From: CAIOSQ01 sp044359885
Lineage (GTDB): Bacteria; Pseudomonadota; Alphaproteobacteria; CACIAM-22H2
NCBI GenBank assembly: GCA_044359885.1
Contig: JBIKLI010000318.1
Coordinates: 1-5,060, forward strand
DNA: 5,060 bases
Reading direction: 5' to 3'
Positions 1 through 4,669 of the stretch are shown piece after piece (positions within the stretch are counted from its first letter, which is position 1; each line of letters opens with the position of its first letter). The notes beneath the pieces were generated by a model. That model ran no database searches. It had not been told where the DNA came from and saw only the letters and a program-made list of their open reading frames with translations. A program made the translations under genes and the position numbers.

Positions 1-193
1 GCACGTTCGAGAGCATCAGCACCCGCTTGCCGGCCGCGCGCATCGCCGCCAGGGCTTCGGGAACGCCCGGATACGGACGGATCCCGTCATGGACGCAGCC
101 CCAGAGATCAAGCACGAAGGCGTCGTAGCGGTCTGCGATCGGGGCGAGGCCGGGCAGGATCTGCGGCGGATGGCCGGCGGATGTGGCGGTCAT
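1..193 (-). CDS. HAD-superfamily class IIA hydrolase (TIGR01459-like), 5' part only
   Basis: The first 64 codons are present; the gene continues beyond base 1. The protein starts MTATSAGHPPQ, and the stretch from about residue 22 to 63 reads as the first strand and helix of a HAD-IIA phosphatase. Motif I is DLWGCVHDG (residues 29-37), where D29 would be the phosphoryl-accepting nucleophile. A YPGVPEAL helix and the motif II segment RVLMLSN (58-63) follow. HAD-IIA members resemble NagD and pyridoxal-phosphate/phosphoglycolate phosphatases; the alphaproteobacterial subfamily with DLWG has no firm substrate known to me. W31 stands where ordinary HAD phosphatases have the second, acid/base aspartate. 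The start ATG is preceded by a weak GCGGGAC element. The gene lies 66 bases downstream of the EAL gene on the same strand, so co-transcription is possible. The family call is secure, but the substrate and the remaining motifs cannot be judged from this fragment. Confidence 0.88.
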   Translation of the reverse strand, partial: MTATSAGHPPQILPGLAPIADRYDAFVLDLWGCVHDGIRPYPGVPEALAAMRAAGKRVLMLSNV

Positions 194-220
194 GACGTCC
201 CGCTAGATGCCACGCCCGCC

Positions 221-242
221 GTCGCCGCGCCAGCGCGGCGAC
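221..242 (-). other. Perfect GC hairpin between the EAL and HAD genes
   Basis: GTCGCCGCG and CGCGGCGAC form a perfect 9-bp stem around the four bases CCAG. It lies inside the 66-base gap, 18 bases past the EAL stop codon. No T-run follows in the direction of transcription, so it is not a classical intrinsic terminator. It could attenuate read-through, stabilise the 3' end of the EAL message, or be chance in GC-rich DNA. Confidence 0.4.
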
Positions 243-259
243 CGGTGCCGGCCGCGCGC

Positions 260-1582
260 TCAGGCCGCCGTCTTTGCCTGGCGCGGCTCGCCGAAGAGAT
301 AGCCCTGGCCGAAATCGATCGGATAGTCGAGCAACTCCAGCAGCGTCTGCTCGCTCTCGATGCGCTCGACCACCAGGTCGATATGGTTGCGCTCCAGCGC
401 CGCCTTGAAGCGCCGCGGATCGACCGGCGCGGACTCGTCGCGCGAGGCCTGCAGCAGCCGCTGGGCGTCGACCTTGATGAAACGGAACTGGCGCTCGCCC
501 AGCGCCGTGGCGTCGACGTCCAGGTCGGTGACCTGGTCCATCGAGAAGCGGAAACCGCGCCGCGCGAGCCGTTCCAGTTCCAGCATCACCGCCGCGCCGT
601 GGCGCGCCACATGCGCCTGGGCGAATTCGAAGATCAGATAGGGCGCCAGCTCCTTGTTCTCGGAGACGAAGGCGGCGAAGTCGCGGAAGAAGCGCTTGTC
701 GGCAAGGCTGTGCTCCGAGATGTTCACGAAGATGCCGACATCGCGATTGGCCTTGTGCACGCGCCGGACGAGTTGGACGCTGCGGAACAGAAGCATGTTG
801 TCGATGGCGCCGATCAGGCCCTCGCGCTCCGCGCCGGCAAGGTAGCGGTCGGGCCCGATGACGTTGCCCTCGGCGTCGCGGATACGCGTGAAGCATTCGT
901 AGAAGCGGTGCTTGCGCTGCGGCAGGCTGACGATCGGCTGGATATAGACGTCGACACGACCCTCGCGCAGCCCGGCGCGGACGATCGACAGCGTGTCGGT
1001 CTCGGTCGCCGGGCGCGCCGCGCGGCGCGGTTCCTGGGCTGCGACGGCACGAAGCTGGACGGGCTGCGAGGACGGAGGCGGAGGCGGAGGCACAGGCGCA
1101 GGCATGGCGGCGCTGGCGCGCGGTCCGCGTGCCGCCGCGCCAGCCGGTTCGGCGGCGCGGCCGGAAAGATCCGCCACCAGCTTCTGCAGGACCCGCACTT
1201 CGGAGGCCATGTCGTCGATGGCGGCGCGGTCGGGCGACGGCGACGCGGGCGACGCGGGCGACGCGGGCGCGCCGGCCGGCGCGGAGTCGACCGCGGCGAT
1301 CAGGATCCGCCGCTGGGCATCGATCTCGTCGCGCATGTCGCGCAGGTCGGCGGCCATCTCGGCAAGGCTGCGCGAGGCGGTCTCCCGCAGCCGCCAGAGC
1401 AGCACGACGCATTGCGCCGCGAGTCCGATGGCGATCCCGGTCGCACCGAGATCGACCAGCCAGAGATGATCGGCCGGCAGCCAGTCGGCGGCGGCGAAGC
1501 GCAGCGCCAGCAGCCCGGCCGGGACCAGCGCCAGCGCGGCGACGAACGCCGCGGCGGAGATGCGATGCAGAGCGACTCTCAT
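260..1582 (-). CDS. Membrane-anchored degenerate EAL-domain protein, TipF-like
   Basis: The protein has 440 residues. Two hydrophobic helices (about 8-30 and 41-63) are joined by a short loop, with basic residues at both outer ends, so the C-terminal part should be cytoplasmic. A charged, heptad-like helix follows (64-97), then a Pro/Ala/Ser stretch (101-118), a second helix (118-142), a Pro-rich linker with six prolines in a row (165-170), and an EAL domain (about 197-434). Aligned by spacing to catalytic EAL proteins, retained positions are E229 (the motif reads ECF), N287, E319, D349, K370 (IKVD), E406 and Q426 (QGYLF). The second Asp of the DDFG motif is Q350, and the loop-6 glutamate is Q322. 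I infer a c-di-GMP binder with little or no hydrolysis. Order of parts and length resemble Caulobacter TipF, a c-di-GMP receptor in flagellum assembly. No flagellar gene is visible in this window, so orthology is not proven. The ribosome binding site is weak (CCGGGG), and the ATG is the only start close to the membrane helix. Confidence 0.88.
   Translation of the reverse strand: MRVALHRISAAAFVAALALVPAGLLALRFAAADWLPADHLWLVDLGATGIAIGLAAQCVVLLWRLRETASRSLAEMAADLRDMRDEIDAQRRILIAAVDSAPAGAPASPASPASPSPDRAAIDDMASEVRVLQKLVADLSGRAAEPAGAAARGPRASAAMPAPVPPPPPPSSQPVQLRAVAAQEPRRAARPATETDTLSIVRAGLREGRVDVYIQPIVSLPQRKHRFYECFTRIRDAEGNVIGPDRYLAGAEREGLIGAIDNMLLFRSVQLVRRVHKANRDVGIFVNISEHSLADKRFFRDFAAFVSENKELAPYLIFEFAQAHVARHGAAVMLELERLARRGFRFSMDQVTDLDVDATALGERQFRFIKVDAQRLLQASRDESAPVDPRRFKAALERNHIDLVVERIESEQTLLELLDYPIDFGQGYLFGEPRQAKTAA
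1074..1091 (-). repeat. Three tandem 6-bp units coding for polyproline
   Basis: GGAGGC occurs three times in tandem on the plus strand. Read on the coding strand it gives alternating CCT and CCG codons, which make the six-proline run in the linker of the EAL protein. Copy number at such a repeat can change by slippage in whole-codon steps, so it would alter linker length without breaking the frame. Confidence 0.7.
1242..1268 (-). repeat. Three tandem 9-bp units coding for Ser-Pro-Ala repeats
   Basis: GACGCGGGC is repeated three times without mismatch on the plus strand. On the coding strand it encodes the repeated Pro-Ala-Ser segment at about residues 107-116 of the EAL protein, between its two predicted helices. 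The 9-bp unit keeps the frame when copies are gained or lost. Confidence 0.75.
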
Positions 1583-1651
1583 GGACAGCCCCGGAGCAGA
1601 TGGACGATGCTGTCGCGGACTCGGCGGCCCCCGACACGCTGGAGGCTAGAA

Positions 1652-1681
1652 GCCGGCGATTGAGACATGGTTAACGCCGGC
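1652..1681. promoter_or_regulatory. Perfect 7-bp inverted repeat, operator candidate
   Basis: GCCGGCG (1652-1658) and CGCCGGC (1675-1681) are exact reverse complements separated by 16 AT-richer bases, with centres 23 bases apart, about two helical turns. The core includes the only strong -35-like box of the region (TTGAGA) and a GTTAAC hexamer. A dimeric repressor controlling idnD, the EAL gene or both could bind here. GCCGGC is a common word in DNA of this composition, so chance is a real alternative. Confidence 0.3.
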
Positions 1682-1704
1682 GCAACCTGCGGTCCCGGCC
1701 CGGC

Positions 1705-1711
1705 GAAGGAG
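1705..1711 (+). promoter_or_regulatory. Strong ribosome binding site of idnD
   Basis: GAAGGAG matches the Shine-Dalgarno consensus at six of seven positions and ends 10 bases before the ATG at 1722. It fixes the start of the dehydrogenase gene and is the best such site in the window. Confidence 0.75.
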
Positions 1712-1721
1712 CCCGAACGGC

Positions 1722-2765
1722 ATGAGCGACAAGGCCTGCGTCATCTATGGCGCCCGCGATCTGCGGCTCGAGGCGCGGGACGCCCCCGCGATGGACGATC
1801 TCGCGGTCAAGGTGCGGGTGCGCGCCGGCGGCATCTGCGGCTCGGACCTGCATTACTATTTCGAGGGCCGCAACGGCGACTTCGTGATCCGCGAGCCGCT
1901 GATCCCCGGCCATGAATTCGCCGGCGAGGTCGAGGCCGTCGGCGCGCGCGTGTCGCGGGTCAAGATCGGCGACCGCGTCGCCGTCAACCCCTCCAGCCCC
2001 TGCGGCCGCTGCCGCCATTGCCGTCAGGGACGCGAAAATCTGTGCCGCCGCATGGTGTTCCTCGGCTCGGCCTCGAAATTCCCCCATATCCAGGGCGGCT
2101 TTCGCGAGGTCTTCGTCGTCGCCGAGGCCAATGCGGTTCCCGTCCGGCGGGACCTGCCCTTCACCACCGCGGCCTTCGCCGAGCCGCTGTCGGTGGCCCT
2201 GCACGCGGTGGCGCGGGCGGGAACGCTGTTCGGGCGCAACGTCCTGATCACCGGCGCCGGCCCGATCGGGCAGCTGGTGCTGCTCTGCGTGCGCCGGGCC
2301 GGAGCGGCGCGCGCGGTCGTCACCGACGTCGTCGACCAGCCGCTGGCGACCGCCCGGACGCTCGGCGCCGACGCCGCGATCAATGTCGGCGCGCGCGCCG
2401 GCGATCTGCGCGACTACGCCGCCGCACTGGACGGCTTCGACGTCGTCTTCGAGTGCGCCGGCAACCACCATGCGCTGCGCAGCGCCTTCGAGGCCGCGGG
2501 CCCAGGGGCCGTGATCGTCCAGGTCGGCATCCTGCCCGCCGGCGACATTCCCGTGCTGGCCCATATCGCCATGGGCCGCGAGCTGGACTGGCGCAGCAGC
2601 TTCCGCTTCTGCGACGAGTTCGGACAGGCGGTCGACGCCCTCGACCGCGGCCTGATCGACGTCGCGCCCCTGCTGACCGCCGCGATCCCGGCGACCGACG
2701 CGGCCACGGCCTTCGACCTGGCCCGCGATCGGTCCCGCAGCCTCAAGGTCCAGATCACCTTCTGA
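1722..2765 (+). CDS. idnD: L-idonate 5-dehydrogenase-like zinc-dependent dehydrogenase
   Basis: This 347-residue medium-chain dehydrogenase would oxidise a sugar acid or polyol, most likely L-idonate to 5-ketogluconate, with NAD(P)+ in the cytoplasm. The catalytic zinc ligands are visible as C39 (GGICGSD), H64-E65 (PGHE) and E154 (FAEPL). The structural zinc lobe has C94, C97, C100 and C108. The Rossmann fold carries GAGPIG at 178-183, and D202 at the end of the second strand favours NAD over NADP. Segments shared with E. coli IdnD, recalled from memory, include GGICGSDLHYY, the NPS-PCG-C lobe, GS followed by FPH and GGF around residues 115-127, FAEPL, and the C-terminal SFRF, EF and KVQ blocks. 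The length is also close to IdnD. No idnO (5-ketogluconate reductase) or transporter gene lies beside it. Sorbitol, xylitol or another polyol dehydrogenase activity is the main alternative. Confidence 0.85.
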   Translation: MSDKACVIYGARDLRLEARDAPAMDDLAVKVRVRAGGICGSDLHYYFEGRNGDFVIREPLIPGHEFAGEVEAVGARVSRVKIGDRVAVNPSSPCGRCRHCRQGRENLCRRMVFLGSASKFPHIQGGFREVFVVAEANAVPVRRDLPFTTAAFAEPLSVALHAVARAGTLFGRNVLITGAGPIGQLVLLCVRRAGAARAVVTDVVDQPLATARTLGADAAINVGARAGDLRDYAAALDGFDVVFECAGNHHALRSAFEAAGPGAVIVQVGILPAGDIPVLAHIAMGRELDWRSSFRFCDEFGQAVDALDRGLIDVAPLLTAAIPATDAATAFDLARDRSRSLKVQITF

Positions 2766-2791
2766 CGGTCCGCGGCGGCCGGCGTCCCAGG

Positions 2792-2808
2792 GGGACCGTA
2801 CCGGTCCC
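2792..2808 (+). other. Perfect hairpin after idnD, weak terminator candidate
   Basis: GGGACCG and CGGTCCC pair over 7 bp around the loop TAC, 26 bases past the idnD stop codon. No T-run follows, so an intrinsic terminator is not supported. It may still slow polymerase or protect the idnD 3' end. ACGGTCC at 2765-2771 could pair with GGACCGT at 2793-2799 as an alternative fold. The hairpin overlaps one of the GGGGAC repeats. Confidence 0.35.
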
Positions 2809-2816
2809 ACGCGAGG

Positions 2817-2845
2817 TTGCGAGTCCGGGAGGGGACTGTTAGAAC
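2817..2845 (+). promoter_or_regulatory. Predicted sigma-70-type promoter of prs
   Basis: TTGCGA (2817-2822) and TAGAAC (2840-2845) each match four of six consensus bases and are exactly 17 bases apart. TGT directly before the -10 box gives an extended -10 element. It is the only AT-richer spot in the region. The start of transcription would fall near 2852, leaving a leader of about 60 bases before the prs ATG. A 6-bp stem (CCCGCC 2845-2850 with GGCGGG 2858-2863) lies at its very beginning. Confidence 0.42.
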
Positions 2846-2914
2846 CCGCCCGCTCGCGGCGGGGGGACCGTCCCGGGCGATCCCCCGAGCGACGGCACGC
2901 GACGCGGAAATCCG

Positions 2915-3853
2915 ATGAAGATCCTGGCCTGCAATTCGAACCGCCCGCTCGCCGAGGCGATCAGCGCGACGCTGAACCTGCCCCTGACCAAGGCGTCGGT
3001 GCGGCGGTTCAGCGACATGGAGGTCTTCGTCGAGATCCTGGAAAACGTGCGCGGCGAAGACGTGTTCGTGATCCAGTCGACCTCCTACCCGGCCAACGAC
3101 CATCTGATGGAGACGCTGGTCGCGCTCGACGCGCTGCGTCGCGGCTCGGCGCGCCGGATCACCGCGGTCATCCCCTATTACGGCTACGCCCGCCAGGACC
3201 GTAAATCCGGCCCCCGGACGCCGATCTCGGCCAAGCTGGTCGCCAACCTGATCACGGTCGCCGGGGCCGACCGGGTGGTGACGCTCGACCTGCATGCCGG
3301 GCAGATCCAGGGTTTCTTCGACATCCCGACCGACAATCTGTTCGCCGCGCCGGTGTTCGTGAAGGACATCCAGCAGAACTTCACCGAACGCGGCCACGAC
3401 CTGGTGATCGTGTCCCCCGATGTCGGCGGCGTCGTGCGGGCGCGGGCGATCGCCAAGCGGCTGGAAGCGGACCTGGCGATCATCGACAAGCGCCGCGAAC
3501 GCGCGGGCGTGTCCGAGGTCATGAACATCATCGGCGACGTCGATGGCCGCACCTGCATCCTGGTCGACGACATCGTCGATTCCGCCGGCACGCTGTGCAA
3601 CGCCGCCGAGGCGCTGAAGAAGGCCGGCGCGAAGTCGGTGTCGGCCTATGTCACCCACGGCGTGCTGTCGGGCGGCGCCGTCGCGCGCGTCACCTCCTCG
3701 CCGCTGCAGTCGCTGGTGACCACCGATTCGATCCAGGCGACCGAGGCCGTGCGCCTCGCCCAGAACATCCGACAGTTGACCATCGCGCCGCTCATGGCGG
3801 AAGCGATCAAGCGCATCAGCGAGGAGCGCTCGGTCTCCTCCCTGTTCGACTGA
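2915..3853 (+). CDS. prs: Ribose-phosphate pyrophosphokinase (PRPP synthase)
   Basis: The enzyme transfers pyrophosphate from ATP to ribose 5-phosphate, giving PRPP for purine, pyrimidine, histidine, tryptophan and NAD synthesis in the cytoplasm. The 312-residue length is normal for bacterial class I enzymes. Visible signatures are RRFSDMEV (30-37), ENVRGEDVFVIQS (43-55), the flexible loop YYGYARQDRKS (88-98), the ATP- and metal-binding DLHAGQIQGFF (125-135, with H127), SPDVGGVVRARAIAK (167-181), DKRRERA (191-197) with the expected catalytic K192 and R194, and the PRPP-binding loop VDDIVDSAGT (217-226). Everything expected is intact. The ATG is preceded only by a weak CGGAAA element six bases away, but the N-terminal sequence MKILACNSN fits the family start. 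rplY follows after 75 bases without a convincing terminator, so co-transcription is likely. Confidence 0.97.
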   Translation: MKILACNSNRPLAEAISATLNLPLTKASVRRFSDMEVFVEILENVRGEDVFVIQSTSYPANDHLMETLVALDALRRGSARRITAVIPYYGYARQDRKSGPRTPISAKLVANLITVAGADRVVTLDLHAGQIQGFFDIPTDNLFAAPVFVKDIQQNFTERGHDLVIVSPDVGGVVRARAIAKRLEADLAIIDKRRERAGVSEVMNIIGDVDGRTCILVDDIVDSAGTLCNAAEALKKAGAKSVSAYVTHGVLSGGAVARVTSSPLQSLVTTDSIQATEAVRLAQNIRQLTIAPLMAEAIKRISEERSVSSLFD

Positions 3854-3918
3854 CCACCGAGCGCCACCGGATCGGCGACGGCACCCTTGGAGGCCGGCGC
3901 GGATCCTGACCATCGAAC

Positions 3919-3922
3919 GGAG
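3919..3922 (+). promoter_or_regulatory. Ribosome binding site that decides the rplY start
   Basis: GGAG sits six bases before the ATG at 3929. The frame is open further upstream to a TTG at 3887, but the 14 extra residues would not resemble a bL25 N terminus. The ATG at 3929 is therefore preferred. Confidence 0.75.
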
Positions 3923-3928
3923 TTGACC

Positions 3929-4645
3929 ATGGTCGAAACAGTGAAGATCGCGGCCCAGCCGCGCGATCGGGCCGGCAAGGGGGCCGCCCGCGCCGTCCGT
4001 CGTTCGGGCCGCGTGCCCGGCGTCGTCTACGGCGACGGCCAGTCCCCGGACCTGATCTCGCTCGATCCGCGCGACGTCGAGCGCGAGATGCGCAAGACCG
4101 GCTTCTATACCCGGCTCTTCGAACTCGAGATCGGCGGCCGCGGCGTTCGGGCGCTGGCCCGCGACGTGCAGTTGCATCCGGTGACGGACAAGGCCGAGCA
4201 TGTCGATTTCATGCGCGTCTCGGACACCACGCGCATCCGCGTCGCCGTTCCCGTCCGCTTCCTGAACGCCGACAAGGCGCCGGGAATCAAGCGCGGCGGC
4301 GTGCTGAACGTGGTCGCCCACGACATCGAGGTCTATTGCTCGATCACCACCATCCCCAAGACGATCGAGGTCGATCTCGCCGGGTTGGACATCAACGATT
4401 CCGTCCATATCGGCTCGATCAACCTGCCTGAAGGGGTCCGCCCGACCATCGGCGGCGACTTCACGGTCGCGGCGATCGGCGCCCCGACGGTCATGCGCTC
4501 CGACGAGGAGGCGGCCGAGGCGGCGGCGAAGGCGGCAGCGGCGGCGGCCTCCGCGGCGGCTGCCGCCCCGGCGGGCGGCGACGCGGCGAAGGGCGGCGCC
4601 AAGCCCGCGGCCGGGGCCAAGCCCGCCGCGGCGGCGAAGAAGTAA
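3929..4645 (+). CDS. rplY: Large-subunit ribosomal protein bL25, long Ctc/TL5 form
   Basis: bL25 binds 5S rRNA in the 50S subunit. This 238-residue protein is the long Ctc form. An N-terminal L25 domain (about 4-95) shows the family block GRVPGVVYGDG (27-37), a TR-F pair near 61-64, and DVQLHPVTDKAEHVDF (79-94). A C-terminal TL5-type beta domain (about 96-187) contains GGVLNVVAHDIEVYC (123-137), the DI-DS-H block at 154-160 and LPEGV (166-170). The last 48 residues (191-238) are a low-complexity tail of mostly Ala, Gly, Lys and Pro, including two AKPAA units. Such tails are usual in alphaproteobacterial bL25, but their role is unclear; flexibility and rRNA or membrane contact are guesses. pth follows after 24 bases, the common rplY-pth pairing, and translation may be coupled. 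Confidence 0.96.
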   Translation: MVETVKIAAQPRDRAGKGAARAVRRSGRVPGVVYGDGQSPDLISLDPRDVEREMRKTGFYTRLFELEIGGRGVRALARDVQLHPVTDKAEHVDFMRVSDTTRIRVAVPVRFLNADKAPGIKRGGVLNVVAHDIEVYCSITTIPKTIEVDLAGLDINDSVHIGSINLPEGVRPTIGGDFTVAAIGAPTVMRSDEEAAEAAAKAAAAAASAAAAAPAGGDAAKGGAKPAAGAKPAAAAKK

Positions 4646-4669
4646 CCCGGCGGACGGCCGGAGGCCGGG
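4646..4669 (+). promoter_or_regulatory. Intercistronic hairpin containing the pth ribosome binding site
   Basis: The whole rplY-pth gap can fold. CCCGGC (4646-4651), directly after the rplY stop codon, pairs with GCCGGG (4664-4669), directly before the pth ATG. The 12-base loop holds most of the Shine-Dalgarno GGAGG (4660-4664), whose last G falls in the stem. Two shorter folds compete: CCGGC 4647-4651 with GCCGG 4657-4661, and GGCC 4656-4659 with GGCC 4663-4666. Ribosomes finishing rplY would open these structures, which suggests translational coupling. Confidence 0.4.

Larger units (their letters stand above)
1583..1721. promoter_or_regulatory. Divergent control region between the EAL gene and idnD
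   Basis: These 139 bases must hold the start signals for both diverging genes unless either has a more distant promoter. The least GC-rich part is 1659-1674. A TTGAGA element at 1660-1665 could be a plus-strand -35 box, but the -10 position 17 bases further on (CAACCT) is poor. On the minus strand TTGCGC (1685-1680) is a possible -35 box, also without a good -10 box. I therefore assign no precise promoter to either gene. Confidence 0.55.
2791..2871 (+). repeat. Three spaced GGGGAC(C/T)GT direct repeats around the prs promoter
   Basis: GGGGACCGT lies at 2791-2799 and again at 2863-2871, with GGGGACTGT at 2831-2839. The copies flank or overlap the predicted promoter: one lies upstream of the -35 box, one in the spacer, and one in the early transcript. 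The core GGGAC or its complement GTCCC occurs six times between 2784 and 2874 (GTCCC at 2784, 2804 and 2870; GGGAC at 2792, 2832 and 2864). No regulator is known to me for this word. Confidence 0.5.

Noticed and set aside
108..1637. A second long minus-strand open frame overlapping the EAL gene.
   Set aside because: It is an Arg/Ala-rich out-of-frame shadow of the EAL gene on the same strand, with no domain signature.
89..1663. A 524-codon open frame on the plus strand opposite the EAL gene.
   Set aside because: The minus-strand EAL frame has a clear domain order and conserved residues. The plus-strand translation is Arg/Gly/Ala-rich without domains and also runs through the HAD start and the control region.
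1671..2810. A 379-codon minus-strand open frame opposite idnD.
   Set aside because: All zinc ligands and the Rossmann motif are in the plus-strand frame. The antisense product shows no family resemblance.
2862..2886. GGGGGA and TCCCCC pairing in the prs leader as a riboswitch-like structure.
   Set aside because: The stem has only 6 bp with a 13-base loop and no recognisable aptamer core. It is reported only as part of the repeat-rich leader.
3887..3928. A TTG start that would add 14 residues to bL25.
   Set aside because: The added residues do not look like a bL25 N terminus, and the GGAG six bases before the ATG at 3929 is well placed.
3854..3928. A possible terminator between prs and rplY (GCGCC 3861-3865 with GGCGC 3896-3900).
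   Set aside because: The stem is 5 bp with a loop of about 30 bases and no T-run follows, so it does not support a transcript end.
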